The notes: generated by a model from the sequence alone, not told the origin. A stretch of 64,000 nt of DNA from an uncultured Bacilli bacterium (GCA_934140575.1 CAKPBJ010000001.1:186001-250000), one strand, 5' to 3'. Numbered from the stretch's first letter, positions 9,769-19,132 are shown. Made by a program: numbers and translations.

Positions 9769-9798
9769 AGAATACTATATTTAAGATATTAAAGTCAA
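9769..9798 (-). promoter_or_regulatory. Promoter of the tRNA-Ile/Asn/Glu unit
   Basis: The minus strand shows TTGACT (9793-9798), an 18-nt spacer and TATTCT (9769-9774), about 95 bp upstream of tRNA-Ile. Confidence 0.55.
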
Positions 9799-9909
9799 GC
9801 GTTTTTTTAAAAAATTGTTTATATATTTATTTATTTTTTATTTTTTTATTAAAATTTGATAAATTATAAGGAAAATTTAGATAAAATTGAAGAAAATTTA
9901 AAAAAGGTA

Positions 9910-9938
9910 TTGTAAATATTATAATTTTGATATAAAAT
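9910..9938 (+). promoter_or_regulatory. Promoter of tRNA-Lys
   Basis: TTGTAA (9910-9915), 17-nt spacer, TAAAAT (9933-9938), twenty bases upstream of the tRNA-Lys 5' end. Confidence 0.65.
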
Positions 9939-9958
9939 AAATTATGCAATTTGGAAAT

Positions 9959-10034
9959 GGGCTGTTAGCTCAGTTGGTAGAGCAACTGACTCTTAATCAG
10001 TGGGTCTAGGGTTCGAATCCCTAACAGCCCACCA
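9959..10034 (+). tRNA. tRNA-Lys (CTT)
   Basis: Acceptor GGGCTGT pairs with ACAGCCC, followed by A and encoded CCA. The anticodon loop CTCTTAA gives CTT. It stands alone on the plus strand between its own promoter and terminator. Confidence 0.95.
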
Positions 10035-10045
10035 TTTTGATTATC

Positions 10046-10072
10046 AATAACTACTTAGGTAGTTATTTTTTT
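10046..10072 (+). terminator. Terminator of tRNA-Lys
   Basis: AATAACTAC-TTAG-GTAGTTATT stem followed by a T run on the plus strand. Confidence 0.85.
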
Positions 10073-10090
10073 GTGTAAATTTAAAAATTA

Positions 10091-10119
10091 AAAAAAAAGA
10101 AAAGTTATCTTAACTTTCC
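10091..10119 (-). terminator. Terminator of the hydrolase-murF-ddl operon
   Basis: On the minus strand GGAAAGTTA and TAACTTTTC flank a 3-nt loop and are followed by a long U run. It overlaps the ddl stop codon. Confidence 0.8.
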
Positions 10120-11334
10120 TTTTACGCCTTTAGCACCTTTTACTCCACCATTAGATGCAAATCCTTGTAGAATGTTTGATTCAAATGAATGAGTTTTACT
10201 TACTCTCTTCTTATAATCTTTTATTCCAATATTTATCATATCATCTAATACTTTTGTAAAGTTTATATCTTTTGCATCCCATAAGTAGAATGCTAAACTT
10301 CCTGGAATTGAGTTTATTTCATTTAAATAAACTTTATTATCTTTTCTATCAATTAAGAAATCAATTCTAGAGTTTCCAGAACTTCCTAATACTTTAAATG
10401 CTTCTGTTGCTACTCTTTCAACTTCTTTTCTTGTTTCATCATCTAATTCTGCAGGTAATTTTCTATTAGTAGAAGCCATGCCTTTAGATGCGCCTTTAAC
10501 TGGACCAGACATTTTTCCTTTCGTTTTGCCTTTTCCATTACCGATGTATTTATCAGTAAATGTTAGGAATTTATTACCAGAAAGTACTTCTTCTATTTCA
10601 CTTACTTTTTGATGTTCATAGTTACCCATTACAGCAATATTTACTTCTTTTAGGTCTTCTACTACTTCTTCAACTACTATTTTAGTATCATATTGAACTG
10701 CTTCATCTATTGCTTCTCTTATTTTTTCTTCTTTATCGCAAACGCTTATTCCAACACTTGAACCTGTTGTTGCTGGTTTTACAATCACTGGATATTTTAA
10801 TTTACTTATTTTTTTAACAATTGCATCTGGATCTTGTCTATAATCAAAATCGTAGAACCATGTATAGTTTTTAATTGGTAAGTTAGCACTTGCCCACACA
10901 TCTTTCATGAATGCTTTATCTTGACCAACTACAGCTGCATAAACATTTGGTCCAACATATGGAATACCTATTGTTTGTAGATATCCTTGTAATACTCCAT
11001 CTTCTACATTTGTACCATGTACTATTGGGAATGCAATATCAATTTCTTTAACTATTGATTTAAATAAACCTTTTTTCTTTTGTAATACATAGCTACCATT
11101 TTTATAGTATAAAACTACATTACTACTATATTTTTTTATTAAATTGAAATCTTGGTATACTTCAATATCTCTTAACATTTCTCCTGTATACCATTCTCTA
11201 TCTTTAGTTATATATATAGGCACTATTTCATATTTTTCTTCATCAATTTTATTCATTGCTTGAATTGCAGAAATAATACTTACTTCATGTTCAACTGTTT
11301 CTCCTCCAAAAATAACACCAACTTTAATTCTCAT
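10105..11334 (-). CDS. ddl: D-alanine--D-alanine ligase
   Basis: 409 residues with the ATP-grasp Ddl hallmarks: N-terminal VIFGGETVEHEVSI, substrate-site VHGTNVEDG, ATP-grasp VKPATTGSSVGIS, and Mg-binding RIDFLID and LNEINSIPGS. It joins two D-Ala for use by MurF, whose gene lies 14 bases upstream in the same operon. Compared with typical enzymes of about 350-370 residues it carries a Lys/Gly-rich insertion around the omega-loop (DKYIGNGKGKTKGKMSG) and a Gly/Lys-rich C-terminal tail (GVKGAKGVKGKLR). Similar Gly/Lys insertions are known to me from some Clostridia-type Ddl proteins, so this is a lineage feature rather than damage. Start: ATG after AGGAGAGTG. Confidence 0.93.
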   Translation of the reverse strand: MRIKVGVIFGGETVEHEVSIISAIQAMNKIDEEKYEIVPIYITKDREWYTGEMLRDIEVYQDFNLIKKYSSNVVLYYKNGSYVLQKKKGLFKSIVKEIDIAFPIVHGTNVEDGVLQGYLQTIGIPYVGPNVYAAVVGQDKAFMKDVWASANLPIKNYTWFYDFDYRQDPDAIVKKISKLKYPVIVKPATTGSSVGISVCDKEEKIREAIDEAVQYDTKIVVEEVVEDLKEVNIAVMGNYEHQKVSEIEEVLSGNKFLTFTDKYIGNGKGKTKGKMSGPVKGASKGMASTNRKLPAELDDETRKEVERVATEAFKVLGSSGNSRIDFLIDRKDNKVYLNEINSIPGSLAFYLWDAKDINFTKVLDDMINIGIKDYKKRVSKTHSFESNILQGFASNGGVKGAKGVKGKLR

Positions 11335-11348
11335 ATAAAATCACTCTC

Positions 11349-12965
11349 CTAATTCTCGTTATATGTATCTGGCAAATCATTTTCAAATAATGCATATACT
11401 TCTTCATTCAAAGCTATGTTTCCTATAAAAGGATATGCATCTCTTACATCATTAAATACAATTATTTTGTCTTTGTCAAACCCACTTGTTAATAATCCTT
11501 CTTTTATTGGCTTTGTTTGTCTTTCACCTACTAATATTGCTATATCGGCTACTTGAGCTATTTGTTCTCCAAATTTTTTATTATATTCATATTCTTTTTC
11601 TCCTAATTCAATCATTCCCGGCGTTACTACTATTTTTTTACCAGGCATCATACCTAGTATTTTACAAGCATTTTCCGCTCCTATAGGATTTGAATTATAG
11701 GCATCATCTATCTGATAAAAGTTTCCTAGTTTTTTTAATTCTAATCTGTGCTCTACTGGTTTAACATTTTTTACAGCTAATACTAAATCATTAATTTCAA
11801 TATCAAATTCTCTGCCGCAAGCAATGGCAGCTAATATATTATAAACATTGTGATTTCCAAGTAATTTAGTTTCAAAATGATATTTGTTTGAGTCACCTTT
11901 GAATACTACATCAAAACTTGAACCTTTATTTGAATATTTAATATTAGTTGCTCGTACGTCAACATTTTCATTATCTATTCCTATCCAGATAGTTTTTACT
12001 TTATTTTTTAATTTATAGTTTACTTGCTTTTCATCATCACCATTTAATACAGCAAATCCATCACTTGGAAGAGATTCAATAAGTTCAAATTTTCCTTTAA
12101 TGATATTTTCTTCACTACCAAAACTTTCTAAGTGAGCTGTTCCAATTCTTGTTAATATTCCATATTTTGGTTTTATTAGTTTACAAAGTCCAGCAATTTC
12201 TCCTCTTACGTAAGCTCCCATTTCAGCTATAAATATATCTGTAAATTTATCCATATAGTTATTAACTGTCATGATTAAACCATTATATGTATTTAAATTT
12301 CTTGGTGTTGGTAATGCATTATATTTTATATTCAGGATATCACTTAAAATATTTTTACTACTAGTTTTACCATAACTTCCTGTTATACCAATTATTTTTA
12401 AATTTGGCATTTCTGATAATTTCTTTTGAGCCATATTTTTAAAGTGTAAATAAACACATTTTTCTATAGGTGTATTTATAATCATTGCTATGAATACTAC
12501 GAATGCATTCAAGTACAGTAAAATACTTTCTATTAGAAACATCTTCCAAACTAATTTTACATTATTTATGTCTAAAAATAGTATTATAAATGGAATTATA
12601 TAAATTATAGATGTTGTTACTATTAATCTTTTTATTCTGGCTGTTACTACTAATTTCTTTTTATTTTGATCATTTACTATTCTTTTATTCCAATTATATC
12701 CTATTAATAATAAGAATAATGACATTAATATAAGACATAGTGATGCAATGAAACTTATATCAAATATTACATATATTCCTATTACTGAAATACATATTAA
12801 TATTATTTCTATTGAAAGAAATTGTTTTTTATTCTTTATTACCCATTTTATATAACGATTATTTTCATTATATAGGTTTTGTTGAAGCATATGTAATGCT
12901 CTTTTTGATTTGTTTATTATTGCATAAGCAAAAGTTAATATAAGAATTATGTATAAAACTATCAT
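11349..12965 (-). CDS. murF: Membrane-anchored MurF-like UDP-MurNAc-tripeptide--D-Ala-D-Ala ligase
   Basis: 538 residues. The first about 180 form four to five hydrophobic segments (1-16, 50-90, 112-132, 140-165), not found in standard soluble MurF of about 450 residues. A complete Mur ligase follows: Walker A GITGSYGKTSSKN near 192-204, central domain with ATMGAY-like AEMGAYVRGEI, GTAHLESFGS, and C-terminal DDAYNSNP, which is diagnostic of MurF. It adds D-Ala-D-Ala (made by the adjacent Ddl) to the UDP-MurNAc-peptide. The membrane anchor may place the last cytoplasmic precursor step near MraY. It lies between an alpha/beta hydrolase gene (12 bases upstream) and ddl (14 bases downstream) in one operon. 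Confidence 0.88.
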   Translation of the reverse strand: MIVLYIILILTFAYAIINKSKRALHMLQQNLYNENNRYIKWVIKNKKQFLSIEIILICISVIGIYVIFDISFIASLCLILMSLFLLLIGYNWNKRIVNDQNKKKLVVTARIKRLIVTTSIIYIIPFIILFLDINNVKLVWKMFLIESILLYLNAFVVFIAMIINTPIEKCVYLHFKNMAQKKLSEMPNLKIIGITGSYGKTSSKNILSDILNIKYNALPTPRNLNTYNGLIMTVNNYMDKFTDIFIAEMGAYVRGEIAGLCKLIKPKYGILTRIGTAHLESFGSEENIIKGKFELIESLPSDGFAVLNGDDEKQVNYKLKNKVKTIWIGIDNENVDVRATNIKYSNKGSSFDVVFKGDSNKYHFETKLLGNHNVYNILAAIACGREFDIEINDLVLAVKNVKPVEHRLELKKLGNFYQIDDAYNSNPIGAENACKILGMMPGKKIVVTPGMIELGEKEYEYNKKFGEQIAQVADIAILVGERQTKPIKEGLLTSGFDKDKIIVFNDVRDAYPFIGNIALNEEVYALFENDLPDTYNEN

Positions 12966-12977
12966 TATTTTCTCCTC

Positions 12978-13697
12978 CTAAAAAAAGTTATTAAGTATTG
13001 CGACTACTCTAGGTAAATTTTCTAAATATGCATAATGTGTTCCTGGTAAAACTATTAGAGCTGCATCTATCATTATCTTTTCAAGTTGTTTTGCATCGTT
13101 TAGTGGTGCTTCTGTATCTTGTTCTCCCCAAATAAGTAGAGTTGGTTCTTCAATTTCACGAGCGTATTTTGATAAATCTTCATTTACAACATTTACAAGT
13201 GTTTGTCTCATTATTGGACTTGCAGCTTTATAATCTCTTGAGCCTATGAAGTTTTTCATATATTCACCTATTTCGTTTAATCCTGGAAGCTGCTTTAATT
13301 TTTTTAATATTTTAACACCAAGAGATAATTCTTCTTGAATTCTAATGCATGGGCTTCCAAATAGAACTAACTTTTTAATTGGATTTCTAGCACTATATCT
13401 AATCGCTACTCTTCCTCCAAATGAATGACCTATTACAATTGGTTTTTTTACATTTAATTTTTTTAGAAATTCTTCTAACATTAATTCATAATCTTCTATT
13501 GTCCATGGGCTTTTTGGCTCTTCACTTTCTCCAAATCCTGGAAAATCAAGAATTGTAATTCTAAATCTATCTTGAAAATTATCTCCAATTGGACGCATCA
13601 TTTCAATGTTTTGTCCCCAACCGTGAAGTAATACAATATCTTGTCCTTCACCATATTGTATGTAATTTATATTTAAATTTTTAACATTTATTTTCAC
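12978..13697 (-). CDS. Alpha/beta-fold hydrolase of the murF-ddl operon
   Basis: 239 residues with a complete alpha/beta hydrolase framework: oxyanion HGWG near 25, nucleophile elbow GHSFGG (Ser about 93), acid in WGEQDTEAP, and His in GTHYAYLE. There is no signal peptide, so it is cytoplasmic. The start is a GTG: an in-frame TGA directly precedes it and GGAG lies eight bases upstream, so no longer start is possible. It is first in the operon with murF and ddl, a neighbourhood seen in related Firmicutes, which suggests a role tied to wall precursors. The substrate cannot be read from the sequence; esterase, thioesterase or peptidase activities all remain possible. Confidence 0.8.
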   Translation of the reverse strand: MKINVKNLNINYIQYGEGQDIVLLHGWGQNIEMMRPIGDNFQDRFRITILDFPGFGESEEPKSPWTIEDYELMLEEFLKKLNVKKPIVIGHSFGGRVAIRYSARNPIKKLVLFGSPCIRIQEELSLGVKILKKLKQLPGLNEIGEYMKNFIGSRDYKAASPIMRQTLVNVVNEDLSKYAREIEEPTLLIWGEQDTEAPLNDAKQLEKIMIDAALIVLPGTHYAYLENLPRVVAILNNFF

Positions 13698-13805
13698 TCA
13701 CATCACTCCAGTTTTATTATAGCATAATTGATTTATAATATGAACAAATTAGATTGTTATTAAAAAGATGTATTTTTTATTTTTTATATTTTTTTGTAAA
13801 ATAAT

Positions 13806-13846
13806 GTAAAAAAGGAAACTAAAACTAGATGTTTTGTCTCCTTTTA
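13806..13846 (-). terminator. Terminator after the anchored protein at 13844
   Basis: Minus-strand AAAGGAGAC and GTTTCCTTT form a stem with one mismatch, followed by UUU and A/U-rich sequence. Confidence 0.55.
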
Positions 13847-14635
13847 TTTTTCTTTTTCTATTGAATAAAATGTATAGTTGCCGTCACTTGCTTGTTTAAA
13901 TGTATATTTATAAGTATTTAATTTTGAGGAGTATTTTGATATTACTTCTTTTTTGTTTAAAATACCGTTTCTTAGTGGTATTGTTGCTACTTGAGTTTTT
14001 TTATCACTTGATGTAAATATTGCAGCTTCTGTTATATCTGTTCCTGAAGCATTATTTAGATATTCTACATAAAATACTTTTCTTTTTACTATAATACTAT
14101 CTTCTGTTAGTGATGTTGACTGATTTATTTCCATAAATGTTGGTGAATAGACTTCTCTCACTGTTGGAGCAATATATGTATATTTGTCAGTTACAGCATC
14201 ATATAAAATATTATAGTATTGTCCTGCATTTAAGTTATCTGCTTTATAAGTTAGATTTTTTCCGAATATAGTTTCAAAATCATTTTTTACATCTCCGCCT
14301 ACTAATAATTGTGGGGTATTTGTTCCTAATAAATTATCATAGAGTGCTGCAAATAATGCTGCTCCTTGATCAAACTTTGATGCTAATAATCTATCTTTAT
14401 ATATATATCCAAAATATGTTGAATTTTTATCATTAAATGCTTTATCAAATTTTTCTAATGCATCCCCTACTAGGTAAAATGAATTTAAGTCAATATCTAC
14501 ATTATCAATTGTTGTTATTGTCTTTTCTTCTTTTTCTGTTTTATAGAACTTATCATAATATATAAAGCCACCTAATCCTAAAATAATAAATACCAAAATT
14601 ACTATTGTAATTATAAACTTCTTATTCTCTTCCAT
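13844..14635 (-). CDS. N-terminally membrane-anchored extracytoplasmic protein, function unknown
   Basis: 263 residues. A short charged N-terminus precedes one hydrophobic segment (about 7-27), then an extracytoplasmic domain rich in Tyr, Thr, Asn and Lys with alternating beta-type patterns. There is no lipobox Cys and no recognised catalytic motif. It contains DNLLGTNTPQLLVGG and ends in a beta-rich YKYTF/YTFYSIEKEK tail. It is monocistronic: the upstream 300-bp gap and downstream terminator separate it from neighbours. I do not recognise the family. Topology suggests an envelope protein facing outward. A start at 14635 (MEENKK) follows AGGAGAG. Confidence 0.6.
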   Translation of the reverse strand: MEENKKFIITIVILVFIILGLGGFIYYDKFYKTEKEEKTITTIDNVDIDLNSFYLVGDALEKFDKAFNDKNSTYFGYIYKDRLLASKFDQGAALFAALYDNLLGTNTPQLLVGGDVKNDFETIFGKNLTYKADNLNAGQYYNILYDAVTDKYTYIAPTVREVYSPTFMEINQSTSLTEDSIIVKRKVFYVEYLNNASGTDITEAAIFTSSDKKTQVATIPLRNGILNKKEVISKYSSKLNTYKYTFKQASDGNYTFYSIEKEK

Positions 14636-14938
14636 TAATTATCTCTCCTATTATTCTTTATTAAACTAATTATAGAAAAGATATGATAATTATTCAAGAT
14701 TTTTTTGTTTTGATTAACAGTTAATACATTTGTTAGTTTATATTTTTACAATATTTAAAAACTCACGAACAATTAAGCCCGTAAGTTGATTTCAAATGAA
14801 GTGGTAAATAAAGATATTTGAAACTCCTAAAGATAGTTAATAAACAACTAATTACAAGATATTTATAACATTTTTTTATAAAAAGTATCAAAAAAAGAAA
14901 AATAATGTATAATTATATATGAAAGTAAGGTGTACTTA
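14636..14938. other. Intergenic stretch with an orphan hairpin terminator
   Basis: About 300 bases between divergent genes. It holds the promoter region for the gene at 13844 and a -10-like TATAAT near 14908 for the plus-strand LRR gene. On the minus strand there is an orphan terminator-like hairpin (14756-14788) with no gene directly upstream on that strand. No ORF of note. Confidence 0.5.
14756..14788 (-). terminator. Orphan terminator-like hairpin
   Basis: The minus strand shows AACTTACG and CGTGAGTT (one G-U) around a 12-nt loop, followed by UUUUU. No minus-strand gene precedes it, so it could end a short RNA or be a leftover of a lost element. Confidence 0.5.
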
Positions 14939-15646
14939 ATGGAAAATATAATTACTATAGAAAATGAAAATTTAGCAAATTACATAATGTTTAAATTAGA
15001 TAAAATTGATAATGGTTTTACTGAACAAGAACTAAATAGAATAGCCGATGTAGTTATTGATTATAACAATGAAACTGATAGTAGTTTTGTATTTTTAGAA
15101 GAACTATCTAAACTTAAAAATTTAAAAACTATTACTTTAAGAAATGGATATATATTTAATGACAATTATAATATCTTTCTAAAATTAAATCATTTATCTG
15201 AATTTGTATTTGAAAATTGCGAATTTGAAAACGCTAATTTAATTACATCACTTAAACTTAAATCATTATCTTTAATAAATTGTAAAATAGAAAGCTATTC
15301 ATTTATAAATATATTTGAAAATTTAAAAGAATTATCAATAATAAATGGAATAGTAGAAATAGAAAAATTAAACATGTTAAATTGTCTAAAGTATTTACAA
15401 ATTTCTTATTCAAATATAATAGATAAAACTGAATTAAATATTAATACATTAGAAGAATTATATATTGATAATACTAATATTAATAGTTTTAGTTTTCTAA
15501 ATAATTTATTACATTTAAAAAGAATAAGCATAGATGAAAAACAATATATTAACAACAAATATTTATTCGATAATTTAATAAAAAGAAATATTTTAGTTTT
15601 AAATGAAAATATGGTTGAGTTTGGTGGTGAAAACAATGAAATGTGA
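14939..15646 (+). CDS. Leucine-rich-repeat-like protein
   Basis: 235 residues with no signal peptide or membrane segment. Irregular repeats of about 20-22 residues with L-x-x-L-x-L-x-x-C/N spacing run from about residue 50 to 215 (LKNLKTITLRNG, LKSLSLINCKI, LKELSIINGI, LKYLQISYSN, LEELYIDNTN). These resemble bacterial LRR proteins, though the consensus is loose. The ATG at 14939 follows AAGTAAGG by eight bases; the GTG at 14930 lies inside that Shine-Dalgarno. It overlaps the transglutaminase-like gene by 11 bases in another frame, implying coupled translation and a shared function. The pair lies on the plus strand in a minus-strand region next to a decayed relaxase. Probably cytosolic and accessory; partner unknown. 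Confidence 0.6.
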   Translation: MENIITIENENLANYIMFKLDKIDNGFTEQELNRIADVVIDYNNETDSSFVFLEELSKLKNLKTITLRNGYIFNDNYNIFLKLNHLSEFVFENCEFENANLITSLKLKSLSLINCKIESYSFINIFENLKELSIINGIVEIEKLNMLNCLKYLQISYSNIIDKTELNINTLEELYIDNTNINSFSFLNNLLHLKRISIDEKQYINNKYLFDNLIKRNILVLNENMVEFGGENNEM

Positions 15647-17786
15647 TTATCAATATAAGATTACATTTAAACTAAATGAACCATTTGGTATTAATTATAT
15701 AAAAAATATATGTAATCAATATCCAAATTCTAAAATACTAGTTGAAGTTAAAAATACTAAAGGAATAACTTCTTCTATGATGAGACAATTAGGTTCCAAT
15801 ATTGCAATAAGAATTGCTGGCGGATACGATGAAGAAAGAATTGCTAGATATGGAAAAGATTTGCATTGGTCATCTAATTATTATAATGAAGCAGTCATTT
15901 ATACTAAAAATCAGGCAATTAAAATATTAGAAGAAATAGAAAAAATCGAATCTGGTTTAAATAAAAATTGGTCTGATATTCAAAAATTGATCTATATATA
16001 TGATAAATTAAAAAGAGAAATAATGTATGATCCAAAATTTGAACGTAAACTTTCAAGTGAAATTAGAAGTTTAAGAGGTTTGATTACTAAACAAACTGTT
16101 TGTGCTGGTTATGCAATGATATTAAAAGAATTTATGGACAGAAATGATATAAATTGTGAGTATGTTGAAGGACACACTGAAATTGATAGTAATGGTCAAA
16201 GAACTGGTGGTCATGCTTGGAATATTGTAACTATTGATGGAAAAAAATATCCTATTGATTTAACATGGGATAATACAACATTTAGATCTGGTAAATCAAG
16301 TAGTTTTGATTGGCTTTGTCAGGATATTTCAACATTTAGCAAAAACCATCATCCTGCACCAGGTGAAAAAACACAAAATTATGAACAAACTTTATCTCAA
16401 ATTAATCCACAATTAGTAAAGCAAATATACTCGCAAATTGGTGGAGGAAGAGCAAGAGATTTTCGTTCAACAACATACTATGGAACTCGAAAAGATGGTT
16501 CAATATATATAGTTGTCCAAATAGGAGATAATACATTTAATAATACAAATTATTACAGATATTATTATGTTGATATATCAAAAGATGGAAAAAAGCAACT
16601 ACCATTAATACTTTATAGTGATACAAATATTGCACAGTTAGTTGATTGTAAAAATTTTGGAAAATATATTCCACTTAATTACGAAGAAACAGTTGATAAC
16701 ATTTTATTTTCAAAAGAAAATATTGCCGACTCAATTGCTAAAAAAACATATTATATAGGTAAAGTAGTTAGAAAAAGTAATGTTGGTAATAAACTTGAGT
16801 TAGTAACTTCTCCTCAAGAAATAGATAAACCCGAAGAAAAAAGAAATTTATTTGTATATCCAACAAAAAGATTTATTAGAAGTGATGGAAGTGTATTTAT
16901 AGCTCAACAAATGTTTGAAACTCCACAGAAAGTAAACGGTATTGATGTTATGACCTTTCACATATTTGAAATGGTAAATGAAAATGGCATAGAGGTATTA
17001 AAGGGAAATGTAGTATTTACAGAAAGAAACTTTTTTAAAGATAACAGACAAAGTATGATTGATGATTATTTAAGTCGTAAAAGACTTGATAGAAAAGTTG
17101 GAGAAGCTGGAGGATATATAGGATATTATGATGCAAATGGTATAAGAACTTGTAATCCAGATTTATTTAAATTCTTTGAAACTTCAAAAAAAGTTGATAT
17201 TGAATCATTAAATAGGAAAAGGCAACAGGAAAAAAATCCAGTAATTAAAATACCATCATTTGCAGAGTTAAAAGATTTATCATCAAAATATAAAATGTTT
17301 ATTGAACCAAAAGATTCTTATGATTCAGATATATCAAAAATTAAAATTAGAGATATTAGAACTGGGAAAATTCAAACTGATAAATCTATTATAGATAGAG
17401 CAATATTTGCTAATATTTGGCTTATTTCTGCAGGTGTAAAATATTATCAAGGTGAATCAAGACCAGGAGAATATTATGCTTTTAATAAACAAGCTGAAAA
17501 ATTATATAATACGATATGTAAACAATTGTTAGATTCATGTAAAAGTAAAGGTGTTATTGATACAATAGATTTGTTAAGAAATATTGAAAACAGTAATAGT
17601 TATAAATATAATAGAGAAATAATTGTTAATTTATTTAGAACTTCATATCAAACAGAAATAATTAATAAACTTTTTTTACAATCTTTAGGTATAAATCAAC
17701 AAGTACAGCCACCAGAACCTTTATACACAATGAGTTATGCTGCTAAGCTTGCCTACGGAAATAATAGTAATACAAAAGGAAGATGA
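15636..17786 (+). CDS. Cytoplasmic transglutaminase-like (papain-fold) protein
   Basis: 716 residues. Residues about 110-215 form a transglutaminase core with a full Cys-His-Asp triad: C156 in KQTVCAGYA, H193 in GGHAWNIV, D208 in YPIDLTWD. Such domains cleave or cross-link amide bonds, or act as peptidases. A long, partly beta-rich C-terminal part (about 280-716) has no family I recognise. There is no signal peptide, which is unusual since many bacterial relatives are secreted. The chosen ATG (15636) follows GGTGGTGA and overlaps the LRR gene; a longer frame from 15603 lacks a ribosome site. It ends in its own terminator. The context (LRR partner, adjacent Mob/Pre remnant) suggests an acquired module; its substrate is unknown. 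Confidence 0.7.
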   Translation: MKCDYQYKITFKLNEPFGINYIKNICNQYPNSKILVEVKNTKGITSSMMRQLGSNIAIRIAGGYDEERIARYGKDLHWSSNYYNEAVIYTKNQAIKILEEIEKIESGLNKNWSDIQKLIYIYDKLKREIMYDPKFERKLSSEIRSLRGLITKQTVCAGYAMILKEFMDRNDINCEYVEGHTEIDSNGQRTGGHAWNIVTIDGKKYPIDLTWDNTTFRSGKSSSFDWLCQDISTFSKNHHPAPGEKTQNYEQTLSQINPQLVKQIYSQIGGGRARDFRSTTYYGTRKDGSIYIVVQIGDNTFNNTNYYRYYYVDISKDGKKQLPLILYSDTNIAQLVDCKNFGKYIPLNYEETVDNILFSKENIADSIAKKTYYIGKVVRKSNVGNKLELVTSPQEIDKPEEKRNLFVYPTKRFIRSDGSVFIAQQMFETPQKVNGIDVMTFHIFEMVNENGIEVLKGNVVFTERNFFKDNRQSMIDDYLSRKRLDRKVGEAGGYIGYYDANGIRTCNPDLFKFFETSKKVDIESLNRKRQQEKNPVIKIPSFAELKDLSSKYKMFIEPKDSYDSDISKIKIRDIRTGKIQTDKSIIDRAIFANIWLISAGVKYYQGESRPGEYYAFNKQAEKLYNTICKQLLDSCKSKGVIDTIDLLRNIENSNSYKYNREIIVNLFRTSYQTEIINKLFLQSLGINQQVQPPEPLYTMSYAAKLAYGNNSNTKGR

Positions 17787-17812
17787 CCTATATTTCAAAG
17801 TCATCTTTTTTA
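17780..17812 (+). terminator. Terminator of the LRR-transglutaminase operon
   Basis: AAGATGAC and GTCATCTT flank a 12-nt loop, followed by TTTTT. The left arm includes the TGA stop. It also lies at the end of the facing pseudogene. Confidence 0.85.
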
Positions 17813-19091
17813 TTTTTTAATTCTAATTCTCCTATAGCATTATTATCTAGAACATTATCTTTATACATTTCATTAACTACATCAGTATATTTATCATCTT
17901 TATCAAACCAATTATGAATCTTTCCGTGAATAAATGTATTATCTTATTAAACTTATCTTGCCAATATTCTAATGTGTCTTTTAAATCATTGATTTTTTAT
18001 TTTAAGAAAGATATTTCTTCATCTTTATCTTTAATTAAATTATTTAATTTATTAATTCTTAAATTTAAAGACTCATTATTTTCCTCAAGAGTTTTAATTT
18101 TATCATTTTTGTCTTTTATCTGATTATCTACGTTTGTTAAAGTAGTAGATAGAGTTTGTATTTTATCATATTCTTTATTAGTATTTTCAACATTATTGAT
18201 AAAGTCGATAAATGATTCTTTATCTTCTTTTGATAATATATAATTAGCTTTATTTAATTTAGATACTTTTAATGTTTCAATTATATCTTTTATATCTCTA
18301 GAATTTTGTTTTAATTCCAAAAATTTTTATTGGCATTTTCAAGTGTTTCAATATTTTTTTCTAATTGTTTTTTCATTTCGATATAGTTATCCATATTAGA
18401 TACATGACCATCTCTATTTCTACCTTTTTGTTTCTTCTTTAATGAAGTGTTTAGATTATATTCCTCATAAATTCTTCAATACATGGAGTTCTCATATTGC
18501 CTTGTAATTTTATTAAGATCCTTTAGTAAATACATCAGATTTATCAACTTGTTTAGACTACCATTTTTATTTTTTTCTTTAATAGGTACTCCAACTATAT
18601 GAAGATGTGAACTAGTTTCATCGTAATGGATTATGGCTGATGCTACTTTAAAGTCTGGAATTAATAATTCTAGATCATCAAATTGTTTGGTATAAATACT
18701 TAGTCATTTTTTTAAATTTTTCATCTTTAGTGTCCCAACATTCTTTATCTCCAAGTTCAATAATAATTTCACAAGCAAGGTCTTTCTTTTCGTTGTTAGA
18801 TACATTATCAAAATAATTGTCTAGCATACTAGAATGTTTACAATTGTATTCAAGTCTTGCTTCTTCAAATTCGTTTAAATATAATTGTTTAATATCTTCT
18901 AATGGAGAAGAAGTACCTCTAACTATTTCTATTAGTTCTTGTTCATTATCATCTTTTCTATAATTGTGTTTACCTACTTTAGATAATTGTCTAGCATTTT
19001 GAATATCATTGTTACTTAAAGAAGTATTACCACTTATATTTTTTCTATTTTTATCACTGCCAAGATGTAGTGAATAAGCAAATTCATCCAT
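17788..19091 (-). pseudogene. Decayed Mob/Pre (MobV-type) plasmid relaxase
   Basis: Read on the minus strand in several frames, this is a broken mobilisation relaxase. The first piece (19091-18678, from ATG) matches the Mob/Pre N-terminus with FAYSLHLGSDKNRKNISG and SKVGKHNYRK. After a frame change near 18690 the relaxase metal motif HYDETSSHLHIVGVP appears (about 18600-18650), then further breaks, a stop, KKKQKGRNRDGHVSNMDNY, and a coiled-coil C-terminal piece (18320-17997) with heptad Leu/Ile/Lys/Glu patterns. The tail reads in frame to a TAG at 17788-17790. An intact protein would nick plasmid DNA for transfer. The multiple frameshifts show it is dead. It marks an integrated mobile element next to tRNA-Gly and the LRR-transglutaminase pair. 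Confidence 0.85.
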
Positions 19092-19132
19092 ATATAATCA
19101 CCACCCTTTCTTTTTTTGGATGGATGATTTAT

